DNA of 64,000 nt from Cohnella phaseoli (lineage in GTDB: Bacteria; Bacillota; Bacilli; Paenibacillales; Paenibacillaceae). A model generated the notes under the pieces. That model was not told the DNA's origin. It did not search any database and saw nothing but the letters and a program-made list of their open reading frames with translations. The stretch is from assembly GCF_003386235.1 (NCBI RefSeq), contig NZ_QRDZ01000006.1:62001-126000 (forward strand), read 5' to 3'. Positions 7,439 to 15,720 of the stretch are shown in pieces; position 1 is the stretch's first letter; each line of letters starts with the position of its first letter. The position numbers and the translations under genes are program-made.

Positions 7439-8398
7439 ATGAAGAGGCAACATGGAAAGCGAAATATACTTTGGGGAGGGAGTTTCCTCCTGTTATTGTT
7501 GATATTATCGGCCTGCAATAATTCTAATGACACCGTATCCGAGTCGCAGGCAGAGGAAAGCGGGAAAACAGTTCAATATACAACGATTACGGGCGAACAG
7601 GTAGAAATACCTGCGATTCCAAAAAGAGTTGTCTATATTGGTCAGACGATCGGCGATTTCTTGGCAATGAACCTTTCAGTTGTTGGCAATAACCTTCCTC
7701 AGGATGTTCCTAGTTACTATGAGGGGAAATTAGATGGAATCGTTAATGTTGGAAATCCCGGTGACTTAGAGGTGATTCTGACTTTGAAGCCCGATCTGAT
7801 TATTAATGGTTATTACAAGGCAGAAGCAGACCATCATGTGGCATTATCAAAAATTGCTACGACTATTCCCTTCAACCCAGCTCTTCCTTATACAGAACGC
7901 GTAAAGGAGATAGGAAGGATCTTTGGCAAACAGGAGGAGGCGGCTCAATTGATTACTAAGTTTGAGACGCAGTCGAAAGAGATGTTCGATAAGTTTCAAT
8001 TAGCTGAAGGGGAGACGGCAACAGTTTTCTATCAGCTAGGTAAATCCCTTTATGCAATGGGCGATCGCAACTTTGGCGCCATTATTTATGGAGGGAATGG
8101 CTATGCCGTGCCACCGGCTATACAGAAGAATATTCTTGATCAACAAGGGATATCTTTCCTTGATATATCAGAAGAGCTAATCCCGGAGTATGCTAGTGAT
8201 AATATATTTGTACTTGTACAAGATAATGATGAAAGTAGAACGGAAGCTGACCGACTGCTGCAAAGCCCGTTATGGGGAACATTGCCTGCGGTCCAAAAGG
8301 GGAAAGTTTACGTTGTTTCTAATGAGTGGAATACGGATAATTTGTTAGCTTTGGAGCAGTTGTATAAAAAGCTGCCGGAATGGATGCACAAACAGTAA
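7439..8398 (+). CDS. Iron-siderophore ABC transporter substrate-binding lipoprotein
   Basis: Extracellular lipoprotein that should bind a ferric siderophore and deliver it to a FecCD-type permease. The 319-residue protein has a lipoprotein signal (hydrophobic LLLLLILSAC, lipid-modified Cys26), then a FeuA/FhuD-like bilobal fold: the start VEIPAIPKRVVYIGQTIGDF, the lobe motif LEVILTLKPDLIING, and the C-terminal LPAVQKGKVYVVS. A Fur box lies upstream. No permease or ATPase is nearby; the next gene is an AraC/binding-protein regulator that probably senses the same ligand. Confidence 0.9.
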   Translation: MKRQHGKRNILWGGSFLLLLLILSACNNSNDTVSESQAEESGKTVQYTTITGEQVEIPAIPKRVVYIGQTIGDFLAMNLSVVGNNLPQDVPSYYEGKLDGIVNVGNPGDLEVILTLKPDLIINGYYKAEADHHVALSKIATTIPFNPALPYTERVKEIGRIFGKQEEAAQLITKFETQSKEMFDKFQLAEGETATVFYQLGKSLYAMGDRNFGAIIYGGNGYAVPPAIQKNILDQQGISFLDISEELIPEYASDNIFVLVQDNDESRTEADRLLQSPLWGTLPAVQKGKVYVVSNEWNTDNLLALEQLYKKLPEWMHKQ

Positions 8399-8453
8399 AA
8401 CTGTATCTGTCCATTCCATTCTTTAAACCGAAATCAACTGTGGAAGGTTGCTT

Positions 8454-10118
8454 ATGAATCTAGCATCCCTGTATTTTAGACTACTAAACTATGATAGGCT
8501 TCAAGTTGACCGGACGATCCCAGCGAGTAGTAGCCATAATGAAGGGATATCTTACAATGAACCGAATTTATGCACATTATGGATAGCGCTTAGTCATGAT
8601 ATAAGGATATACGTAGATAAAATTGCAATCGATCTGCGACAAGGGAGCAGCATTCTGGTTTTACCCTCACAAAGCTGTGCGGTTGAATCAAGTAATGAAG
8701 AGGCACACCTTGCTCGTTTTACCTTTGCAACCTTTGAAGTAAAAGGGATGACGTTGAATCCAATTGCTCAGCCCCCTTTACTTTGCGGTTATCCCTATCA
8801 TCTGTTATTTTCTCAAGTCAAGCGAGTATTAGGGAATGAAGCATCGATGAGGAATCGATTTTGCTCGTCTCCAACCCCGGCGGAAATAGTGATGATGCAA
8901 GGTAGACTTCAGCTTATTCTAGGGTTGATGGCCGAGTCGGATCAGCAAGTTGCCCAGTTGCAGAACGAAGAAAAGACAAAATTGGTTCAACATACTCTAC
9001 AGTATATGGAACAGCATTATGATGAGGATTTGACAGTGGAACAACTAGCCAACATGGCCGGAATGGTCAGATGGCAATATAGTCAACAGTTTAGAACATT
9101 GACCGGCCAAAAGCCGACTGATTACTTAGCCCATATACGAATAAACCAGGCAAAAGAGCTTCTCCGTACTTCTACCGAGCCATTGAGCAAAATAGCTCGA
9201 CAAGTCGGGTTTAAGGATGAATATTATTTCAGCCGGTGCTTTCATAAATTAACCGGAAACACTCCGCGTGAATATACGAATCTCCATCTTCATAAGCTGC
9301 AAAAAACAGTTATCGATTCGCTTGGCAGAAAAGTTCATGTTCCTAAAGATGCAACACGTATTGTGACCGATGGTAAATTCACGCTTGGAGAATTACTCGT
9401 TCTAGGCATATCTCCTATAGGTGCAGCCATCTCTATCATGAAAGATAACGTGATTTATCACAATAAGCTGAGAAATATTCATAGTATCGGGTATTGGGCA
9501 GATCCGGATAAAATCGCGCAGCTGCAGCCAGAATTCATATTGCTTAGCTATTACCCGCAGGCTTTGAAGGAACTAGATGCGCTTGCTCCAACTGTTGTAC
9601 TGGACAAGAAATTGAGCCTGTTTGAGAGATTAAGGTATATCGCTAAACTATTTGAACGCAGTAAAGCGGCGGAGAGGTGGATTACTGCATACGAGGGCAA
9701 GGTAAGACTGGTACGCAGGCAATTAGCCGATGCTTATGCTGCCGGAGAGACAGCTACTGTTTATCTCAAGCAAGGCGCAAAATTTTATGTTATGGGCCAG
9801 AACGGATTGGCTGCAAGCTTGTATGAATCGCTTGGCTTTCGTTCCTCTGCCGAAGTGATGCATCTAATCGAGAAGGGGCAAGCATGGATAGAAATTCAGC
9901 CGGATCAAATAAATCACTATGCTGGAGAGCGTAATTTTATCGTGGCTTCCTCCCAAGAACTGCAAACTGTTGCTCACTGTCCGCAGATCTCCGTTTTAGC
10001 CGCGCTGGCTCCCGGTAAGACTCATTTTGTAGATTCTACATGGAATCATAGCGATCCGATCACGCGTGAACGGTTGTTGGGAGTATTGCCCTCTATTTTT
10101 AAGAAGCAAACGATGTAA
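8454..10118 (+). CDS. Btr-like AraC regulator with C-terminal siderophore-binding domain
   Basis: Transcriptional activator in which an AraC/XylS DNA-binding domain is followed by a cytoplasmic copy of a periplasmic-binding-protein domain, the layout of Bacillus subtilis Btr, which senses ferric bacillibactin. About 554 residues from ATG 8454; GGAAGG supports this start over an in-frame TTG at 8448. Residues 1-175 form the cupin-like sensing part. The AraC HTH pair follows (EQHYDEDLTVEQLANMAG and SKIARQVGFKDEYYFSRCFH). The binding domain begins at VIDSLGRKVHVPKDATRIV. There is no signal peptide between the domains, as expected for a regulator. It follows the lipoprotein gene by 55 nt and probably controls siderophore uptake. 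Confidence 0.9.
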   Translation: MNLASLYFRLLNYDRLQVDRTIPASSSHNEGISYNEPNLCTLWIALSHDIRIYVDKIAIDLRQGSSILVLPSQSCAVESSNEEAHLARFTFATFEVKGMTLNPIAQPPLLCGYPYHLLFSQVKRVLGNEASMRNRFCSSPTPAEIVMMQGRLQLILGLMAESDQQVAQLQNEEKTKLVQHTLQYMEQHYDEDLTVEQLANMAGMVRWQYSQQFRTLTGQKPTDYLAHIRINQAKELLRTSTEPLSKIARQVGFKDEYYFSRCFHKLTGNTPREYTNLHLHKLQKTVIDSLGRKVHVPKDATRIVTDGKFTLGELLVLGISPIGAAISIMKDNVIYHNKLRNIHSIGYWADPDKIAQLQPEFILLSYYPQALKELDALAPTVVLDKKLSLFERLRYIAKLFERSKAAERWITAYEGKVRLVRRQLADAYAAGETATVYLKQGAKFYVMGQNGLAASLYESLGFRSSAEVMHLIEKGQAWIEIQPDQINHYAGERNFIVASSQELQTVAHCPQISVLAALAPGKTHFVDSTWNHSDPITRERLLGVLPSIFKKQTM

Positions 10119-10180
10119 TAGTATGATCGGAAATTAAGGGATTTTGGAAGGATGAAAGATCCTTATCAGGAGGCAGCGGC

Positions 10181-11242
10181 ATGACACAAGCGTTGGAGCT
10201 GTATGATATTACGATTATTGGAGGAGGACCAGCAGGGCTGTACGCGGCTTTTTACAGCGGCATGCGCGATATGAAAACGAAGCTGATCGAAGCAAAGGAA
10301 GAACTGGGTGGGCGGCTGCTGATTTATCCGGAGAAAATGATCTGGGATGTCGGCGGGATTACGCCAATCCGTTGCGAGCAGCTCATCAAGCAACTGATTC
10401 AGCAGGCTCATACGTTTGATCCGACTATCGTATTGGGGCAGCAGATTAGCGGATTGGAGCGACTCGAGGATGGGACAATGCTTCTAACTGCCGTTACGGG
10501 GGAGCAGCACCATACACGTTCGCTTGTTTTGGCACTGGGATACGGTGTTATGAAGATGGCGAAGCTAGACATCGAAGGGGCCGAACGTTATGAATTAACG
10601 AATTTGCACTATACCGTGGAACAACTAGAAAGCTTCCGAAACAAGCGGGTGCTTATCTCCGGCGGCGGCGATTCCGCTGTCGACTGGGCGAACGAATTGG
10701 AGCCGATTGCCGAAAGTATCACTGTCGTACACCGCCGTGAACACTTTGGCGGACATGAGAAGAATGTGAAGCGGATGAAGGAATCATCCGTTGATGTTCG
10801 TACGCCGTATGCGGTGACCCGGCTTCATGGCAATGTTAGCGGCGACGCCATTGAGGCGGTATCGATTGCTCAGATAAATGCAGATGGCGCTCTAATGGAA
10901 GAAACGGAACGACTTGGGATAGATGACGTGATCGTCAATCATGGACTGCGCGGGGACTTCGGTTCGATAGTCGATTGGGGCATGGATATGGGGCAATGGA
11001 ATATTAATGTGAACGAGAAACTCGCAACCAATTTGCCCGGTATTTTTGCAGCCGGAGATACGGCGAACTATTTATCTAAAGTAAAGCTGATTGCCGGAGC
11101 ATTTACGGATGCAGTGTTGGCCGTCAATAGCGCCAAGCTCCACATCGAACCAGCCGCAGCGAAAATGGCCTATGTTTCTTCGCATAATACCAAGTTCAAG
11201 GAAAGGAATAAAGCGCTTGGTGTATCGGAGGAGGATGCGTAG
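10181..11242 (+). CDS. Ferredoxin/flavodoxin-NADP(+) reductase, thioredoxin-reductase-like type
   Basis: FAD-dependent oxidoreductase of the YumC/YcgT class that moves electrons between NADPH and ferredoxin or flavodoxin. The FAD-binding motif [16 protein letters not shown] lies at residues 11-26, the NADPH-binding motif [17 protein letters not shown] near 155, and the second FAD motif [12 protein letters not shown] near 285. The redox CxxC of true thioredoxin reductases is absent, as expected. AGGAGG precedes the ATG. Its place after a siderophore sensor suggests it supplies electrons for iron release from siderophores; that role is inference. Confidence 0.88.
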   Translation: MTQALELYDITIIGGGPAGLYAAFYSGMRDMKTKLIEAKEELGGRLLIYPEKMIWDVGGITPIRCEQLIKQLIQQAHTFDPTIVLGQQISGLERLEDGTMLLTAVTGEQHHTRSLVLALGYGVMKMAKLDIEGAERYELTNLHYTVEQLESFRNKRVLISGGGDSAVDWANELEPIAESITVVHRREHFGGHEKNVKRMKESSVDVRTPYAVTRLHGNVSGDAIEAVSIAQINADGALMEETERLGIDDVIVNHGLRGDFGSIVDWGMDMGQWNINVNEKLATNLPGIFAAGDTANYLSKVKLIAGAFTDAVLAVNSAKLHIEPAAAKMAYVSSHNTKFKERNKALGVSEEDA

Positions 11243-11277
11243 AATAATCCTGATCTTCCAACCGAACCAAACCCCCG

Positions 11278-11300
11278 ACACGCCGATGAGGCGTGTTTTT
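11278..11300 (+). terminator. Terminator after the ferredoxin reductase gene
   Basis: ACACGCC, loop GATGA, GGCGTGT, then TTTT. Confidence 0.75.
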
Positions 11301-11371
11301 GGTATGGCGGACTAAGCTTGAGCGGGTTGTTTTTTGGGCAAAAAACAAATAGAATGATGAACAAATGCTTA

Positions 11372-11523
11372 GGGCGTGTCTGAAAACCCGCTCAGGGGCA
11401 CCTTTCATCTCCCCTGCTGCGTCACTTTTGCTTGACGTACCTCCGGTACGCCTTCACAAAAGTTCCTTGCATGGAACGAAAATTCGGCAAAATTTGCTGC
11501 CCTCGGGGTATTCAGACACGCCC
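11372..11523. mobile_element. 152-bp MITE-like element with terminal inverted repeats
   Basis: The ends GGGCGTGTCTGAA and TTCAGACACGCCC are perfect inverted repeats and are flanked on both sides by TA, which would fit a TA target duplication. It has no coding capacity; inside is a smaller hairpin (GTACC...GGTAC). Its right end recurs at 22550-22591 in reverse orientation. It fills most of the 343-nt gene-free stretch 11243-11585. The parent transposon is not in the window. Confidence 0.7.
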
Positions 11524-11585
11524 TAGTAAAATTCTTACAAGATTACTTTCATTGAAAATGTTCATCCGACAGGAGGGGTTATTGT

Positions 11586-12302
11586 ATGGAACTAAGACGG
11601 ATAACGGATCGCGTTTTTTATACGATGTTCAGCAAAGAGTCCGATCGGCCGACCCTTGGATATATTAATGGGGAAAAGCGTTCTTTAATGGTTGACGCAG
11701 GCAATTCCAAAAACCATCTTGAATCGTTTAACGATGCTGTAAATAACGAAGGTTTCCGAAAACCGGGAATTATTGCGATTACGCATTGGCACTGGGATCA
11801 TACTTTTGGAATGCATGCAGCGGACGGGGTTACCATCGCCCATCAAAAAACGAACGCTAAATTAGCGGAGATGGCGATGTGGGAATGGACGGATTCCGAA
11901 ATGAAGAAGAGATTGGCGGAAAAGGTTGAGATTGAATTTGCGGATACTTGTATTCGTAATGAGTATCCATTGCTATCGGAAATCCGGGTTGTGACTTCCG
12001 ATCTCTCCTTCAGCGGATTTATGGAAATCGATTTAGGAGGCATTACTGCGCAATTGCATCATGTCGCCTCTCCGCACAGCGAAGATTCCGTTTGTGTACT
12101 CGTACCTCAAGAGAGAGTATTATTTATTGGCGATGCCGTCGGTTTGGACTATTATAATAATTGCTACTTGGATAAAGACAAGTTGCGTTCTTTACTTACA
12201 ACGATTGAAGGATTCGATTTCGATACTTGTGTAGTCGGGCATGCCGAACCGGTAAGTAAACAAAAAATCGTTGAGGTCATGCATTCTCTTCTGGAACGCT
12301 GA
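11586..12302 (+). CDS. Metallo-beta-lactamase-fold hydrolase
   Basis: Binuclear-zinc hydrolase of the MBL superfamily; substrate unknown. The 238-residue protein carries the metal motif THWHWDH (residues 62-68), the later ligand His in HHVASPHSEDS, the bridging Asp in LFIGDAVGLD and the final His in VVGHAEPV. There is no signal peptide, so it is cytoplasmic. ACAGGAGGGG lies upstream of the ATG. It stands alone, ending before a terminator at 12379. Confidence 0.88.
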   Translation: MELRRITDRVFYTMFSKESDRPTLGYINGEKRSLMVDAGNSKNHLESFNDAVNNEGFRKPGIIAITHWHWDHTFGMHAADGVTIAHQKTNAKLAEMAMWEWTDSEMKKRLAEKVEIEFADTCIRNEYPLLSEIRVVTSDLSFSGFMEIDLGGITAQLHHVASPHSEDSVCVLVPQERVLFIGDAVGLDYYNNCYLDKDKLRSLLTTIEGFDFDTCVVGHAEPVSKQKIVEVMHSLLER

Positions 12303-12378
12303 CCCGGCTTAAACGAAGTTGAGGCGTGTGGAGTGCTAGCAGACTTGAGGGCTTGTGGGATTGACGGATAAAGTAACG

Positions 12379-12407
12379 GAAGCGGGTAACTCCCGCTTCT
12401 TTTTTTG
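12379..12407 (+). terminator. Terminator after the MBL-fold gene
   Basis: GAAGCGGG, loop TAAC (with flanking T), CCCGCTTC, then eight T. Confidence 0.85.
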
Positions 12408-12428
12408 TATTTTATATTGTTATAAGTG

Positions 12429-12442
12429 TATAATATATTATA
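12429..12442. promoter_or_regulatory. AT palindrome at the promoter of the XRE-cupin gene
   Basis: TATAATATATTATA is a perfect 14-bp palindrome that contains a consensus -10 (TATAAT) and lies 18 bp upstream of the XRE gene's TTG start. It may be the -10 region and an autoregulatory site. Confidence 0.4.
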
Positions 12443-12460
12443 AGAGAGGAGTGGGGGAGA

Positions 12461-13018
12461 TTGGATGCCATTCATATTCGAATAGGACAGAACCTACAGC
12501 GTCTGAGAAAGCAAAGGCAGCTCAGCTTAGATAAATTGGCCGATCTAACCGGGGTTAGCAAGGGAATGCTGCATCAAATTGAGCGAGGGGACACCCAGCC
12601 GACAGTCACTACCGTGTGGAAAATTGCTACGGGACTTCAAGTCTCTTTCTCATCGTTAATTAAAGACGACGAGCCTACAATAGCTATTGTTAATCGAAAG
12701 ACAGAACCGGATCTAACGGAGGATAATGGCAATTGTCTCGTTTACGTAATGTTTCCGTTTAATCCGCAAACGCAAATTGAAATGTTCACGCTTGTATTAA
12801 AGCCTAAAGCAAGCTATGTTTCGACTCCGCACAACGAGGGGGTTGTAGAGTACATTACCGTTGTTTCCGGGGAGTTTACGATCAGGGTTAAGGATGAGGT
12901 CCATACTTTATTTGCAGGAGACGCGATACGGTTCTCAGGAAATGTTATCCATCAGTATAGGAATAATGCGAATGAGGATGCGGTCATCCAAGTCGTCATG
13001 CATTATTCAGCATCGTAA
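12461..13018 (+). CDS. XRE-family regulator with C-terminal cupin domain
   Basis: Single-domain HTH repressor fused to a small-molecule-binding cupin, a widespread class controlling amino-acid, polyamine or detoxification genes. Of 185 residues, 1-65 form the HTH (GQNLQRLRKQRQLSLDKLAD, then GVSKGMLHQIERGDTQPTVTT). The last 70 form a cupin barrel (HNEGVVEYITVVSGEF, then FAGDAIRFSGNVIHQYRN). It starts at TTG 12461 after GAGGAGTGGGGGAG. The YbaK-like gene follows 26 nt later, so the two are likely one operon. Confidence 0.88.
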   Translation: MDAIHIRIGQNLQRLRKQRQLSLDKLADLTGVSKGMLHQIERGDTQPTVTTVWKIATGLQVSFSSLIKDDEPTIAIVNRKTEPDLTEDNGNCLVYVMFPFNPQTQIEMFTLVLKPKASYVSTPHNEGVVEYITVVSGEFTIRVKDEVHTLFAGDAIRFSGNVIHQYRNNANEDAVIQVVMHYSAS

Positions 13019-13044
13019 AATCGAAATATTGGAGGTAAAGATCG

Positions 13045-13521
13045 ATGAGTCAGCTTAAAGAGAGCGCACAGCAGGTTCAAAACAAGCTAATAGAATTGGG
13101 TTATCCCAATAAAGTAATTGAATTGCCGGATAGCACAAGAACCGCTCAGGAAGCCGCCGACGCCATAGGCTGCGAGGTTGCGCATATTGCGAAGTCCATT
13201 ATTTTTCGTCTTCAACATTCCGATAAACCGCTATTGGTTGTAGCGAGCGGAGTAAATCGAATTCATGAGAAACGGATCGGCCATCTGATTGGCGAGAAAT
13301 TAGGTAAAGCCGACGCCGATTATGTCCGTGAACAAACGGGATTTGTGATTGGCGGGGTACCGCCGCTGGGGCATGTAAAATCGCTCCTCACACTGATTGA
13401 CGAAGATTTGCTTCAGTATGACGAGATATGGGCTGCGGCCGGACATCCAAGAGCAGTGTTTCAATTAACGCCCGAGCAATTGATCAATATGACGAAAGGC
13501 AAAGTCATTTGCGTAAAATAG
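13045..13521 (+). CDS. YbaK/ProX-type aminoacyl-tRNA deacylase
   Basis: Stand-alone relative of the prolyl-tRNA synthetase editing domain, which removes mischarged amino acids from tRNA in trans. The 158 residues cover the whole domain: DSTRTAQEAADAIGCEVAHI at the start, the conserved Lys in IAKSIIF, the GGVPPLGH motif, and WAAAGHPRAVFQLTP near the end. TTGGAGGT precedes the ATG. It follows the XRE-cupin gene closely and converges on the WYL regulator with only 19 nt between them. The exact tRNA substrate cannot be read from sequence. Confidence 0.88.
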   Translation: MSQLKESAQQVQNKLIELGYPNKVIELPDSTRTAQEAADAIGCEVAHIAKSIIFRLQHSDKPLLVVASGVNRIHEKRIGHLIGEKLGKADADYVREQTGFVIGGVPPLGHVKSLLTLIDEDLLQYDEIWAAAGHPRAVFQLTPEQLINMTKGKVICVK

Positions 13522-13540
13522 GCTCCCTCCAGCCACCTTT

Positions 13541-14452
13541 TCACAAATATTTCTCTATCATTTTGTTTAAATAATTTCGAAAGTCATCGACATAGCTTTT
13601 CGGTTCAACGACTTCTAGATTAGTGCCGAAACTTGCTAAAAACTGAAAACCCGTACTGTTATGAGGGATATCGATGGTTGCCAATAAATATTCGGAATTA
13701 TAATTTTCAATACTCTTCCGACCGTACCGCTCAATGAATTGATCTTTGACGGCTGGCGAAATCAAGGCTTTAATCGCGACAAGTTGCGGTTGATAAGCGG
13801 TACCGAGTTCTTGTTCTAATAAGTATTCTCGGGGCTTAAACGTTTTTTCATCCATATCGAGGCGATCGATCCGAGACAATTTAAACGTTCGATATCCCAT
13901 ACGCTGTAAACAGAAGCCTTTCAAATACCAACTCGTTTCGCTAAAATGAAGCTGATACGGCTCGACCGTTCTATTCGTTGTGGCGCCATTTTTATCGATA
14001 TAATCAAATGAAACCAGCCTTCTCATTAAGATGGCTTGTTGACAGAGTTTCAAGGTTTGAAGGATCTCGGAACGTCCCTCCCAATCATAGAAGGACAACT
14101 GTATTGAATTTTTCAGAGACAATGGGCTAACCATCGCCTCTATTTTTTTTATCGTCGTTTCAACTTCTTCGCTAATTAGAATCTTTTCAAAACCGCTTAA
14201 TGCAGTCAATATATTCTCAAGGTCGGAGCTGCTTAAAAGACGTTTATCCACCTTGTATTCCTCCAAAATCCCGTAGCCGCCATGAACTCCGTTGATCGAA
14301 TAAATCGGGATGTTGGCTAAACTCAGCGTTTCCATATCGCGAAGAATCGTTCTTTTGGACACTTGAAATAATTGCGCGAATTGTGTCGCAGAGACGATCT
14401 CCTTTTTCAGCAATATCATGATGATTGAAATGAGTCTCTCGACCTTGTCCAT
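13541..14452 (-). CDS. YafY-type HTH/WYL transcriptional regulator
   Basis: DNA-binding regulator of 303 residues. It has an N-terminal DeoR/HTH_11 winged helix (RLISIIMILLKKEIVSATQF, then VSKRTILRDMETL at residues 30-42) and a central to C-terminal WYL domain, where QLHFSETSWYLKGFCLQR is the WYL-type core, then a C-terminal extension (LEVVEPKSYVDDFRNYLNKM). WYL domains sense nucleic acids or other ligands in known cases. It is divergent from the PhnB-like gene, and a GGTGACA/TGTCACC palindrome lies between them. It is more AT-rich than the core. Confidence 0.9.
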   Translation of the reverse strand: MDKVERLISIIMILLKKEIVSATQFAQLFQVSKRTILRDMETLSLANIPIYSINGVHGGYGILEEYKVDKRLLSSSDLENILTALSGFEKILISEEVETTIKKIEAMVSPLSLKNSIQLSFYDWEGRSEILQTLKLCQQAILMRRLVSFDYIDKNGATTNRTVEPYQLHFSETSWYLKGFCLQRMGYRTFKLSRIDRLDMDEKTFKPREYLLEQELGTAYQPQLVAIKALISPAVKDQFIERYGRKSIENYNSEYLLATIDIPHNSTGFQFLASFGTNLEVVEPKSYVDDFRNYLNKMIEKYL

Positions 14453-14487
14453 ATTTTCCCCCTCGTTTCCCCTATCTCATCTTGAAT

Positions 14488-14507
14488 GGTGACATACAGC
14501 TGTCACC
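14488..14507. promoter_or_regulatory. Operator-like palindrome between the WYL and PhnB-like genes
   Basis: GGTGACATACAGCTGTCACC: perfect 7-bp arms around six bases. It sits in the divergent promoter region; TATTATACT just downstream looks like the -10 of the rightward gene. The WYL regulator is the obvious candidate binder. Confidence 0.65.
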
Positions 14508-14551
14508 TTTGATCTATTATACTACAGGTATCACAAGAGGAGGTTTTGTTT

Positions 14552-15034
14552 ATGTCGGCTATTGCTTACTTAAATCTAGATGGAGTTGCGGAACAAGCGA
14601 TTGAATTTTATGCGGAGGCTTTAATCGCGAATGAAGTGAAGAAAGTGAAGTTTAAGGATTTTCCTCAAGATCCGAACTATCCCTTGCCGGAAGATGAGTT
14701 AAATATGATCATGGAGTCTTCAATCGAATTCGCAGGCGGGAAAATCATGCTGTCGGATATTCTGCCTTCGATGAAGAGGGTAACAGGCGAAGTGGTGAAA
14801 GGAAATAACGTACTGATAAGTCTAGTCATAGAGGATAAACAAAAGCTGGAGGAATACTTTAATAATTTGTCGGTTGGCGGATATGTTACGATGCCTTTAT
14901 CCAGTATGCCTTGGTCTTCGTGTTTTGGAATGCTGGTTGATAAATTCGGGATCGTTTGGAAATTCAATAGCGACGCAGATCTATTTCTCGACAAAATAAT
15001 TGCCGATAAAATGAAATCCGACTATGGAGATTGA
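14552..15034 (+). CDS. PhnB-like VOC-superfamily protein
   Basis: Small cytoplasmic protein of the glyoxalase/VOC fold, PhnB-like branch. Members of this branch often lack known activity. It has about 160 residues from ATG 14552; AGAGGAGG at 14536-14543 decides this start over an upstream TTG. The sequence begins YLNLDGVAEQAIEFYAEALI, the usual VOC opening, and contains GGKIMLSD and the closing FGIVWKFN, typical of PhnB. Its stop overlaps the start of the next gene by 11 nt. Divergent from the WYL regulator, which may control it. Confidence 0.8.
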   Translation: MSAIAYLNLDGVAEQAIEFYAEALIANEVKKVKFKDFPQDPNYPLPEDELNMIMESSIEFAGGKIMLSDILPSMKRVTGEVVKGNNVLISLVIEDKQKLEEYFNNLSVGGYVTMPLSSMPWSSCFGMLVDKFGIVWKFNSDADLFLDKIIADKMKSDYGD

Positions 15035-15593
15035 AAATCTGGTCCCGGTAACATCGAGGGAGGAGTTAAGGGATTGGCTGCTGAACAACGGTAAGGCGGA
15101 AAAGTGCTGCTGGATATTGGTCAGTATGACGCCTACCCCCGGTACGTTGCTGTATTTGGACGCAGTCGAAGAGGCATTGTGCTTCGGATGGATCGATGGA
15201 ACCAAGAAGAAATATTCCGAAAAGACGATGGCTCAAAGGTTATCTCCCAGAAGTAAAAAAAGTTCATGGACCGAATTAAATAAAGAACGCGTCCGACGTC
15301 TTGAACAGTTGGGGCTAATGAGAGACGAAGGAAGAAGAGTTCTTCCCGACATGGATCATCGTTCTTTTAGAATCCCCGAAGAGATAGAGCAAAGGCTCAA
15401 AGAGGATAAGCAAGTGTACGATAATTTCGTGGCTTTCCCCGATCTTTATAAAAGAATAAGAATCGATACGATACAAAGCGTTAAGAGCCAGCCGGAATTG
15501 TATCGAAGCCGTTTAGACAAATTCATTGCCAATACCAGAGAAAACAAAGTGTACGGTCAATGGCACGATAATGGACGTTTATTGGATGATTAA
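15024..15593 (+). CDS. YdeI/OmpD-associated family protein
   Basis: A 189-residue soluble protein of the YdeI (OmdA) family. The conserved opening SREELRDWLLNNGKAEKCCW is followed by the family core YLDAVEEALCFGWIDGTKKK and the KKSSWTELNKERVRRLEQLG helix. YdeI-type proteins have been linked to bacteriocin and peptide resistance, but the mechanism is unknown. It overlaps the PhnB-like gene by 11 nt, so the two are probably co-transcribed. Confidence 0.85.
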   Translation: MEIENLVPVTSREELRDWLLNNGKAEKCCWILVSMTPTPGTLLYLDAVEEALCFGWIDGTKKKYSEKTMAQRLSPRSKKSSWTELNKERVRRLEQLGLMRDEGRRVLPDMDHRSFRIPEEIEQRLKEDKQVYDNFVAFPDLYKRIRIDTIQSVKSQPELYRSRLDKFIANTRENKVYGQWHDNGRLLDD

Positions 15594-15605
15594 AAGCCGG
15601 TACAC

Positions 15606-15649
15606 AAGAAGATCCCCAGCGAGCCGACAAAGGCCCCGGGGATCTTCTT
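15606..15649 (+). terminator. Hairpin after the YdeI-like gene
   Basis: AAGAAGATCCCC and GGGGATCTTCTT are perfect arms 20 nt apart. The following sequence is T-rich only in part, so this is a terminator of uncertain strength. Confidence 0.55.
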
Positions 15650-15720
15650 CTCGATTAGCGGCAAAAATTCTCGACAATTATCGACGTATCTCCTATGATA
15701 AAGGAAAATATGCAGCTTGA

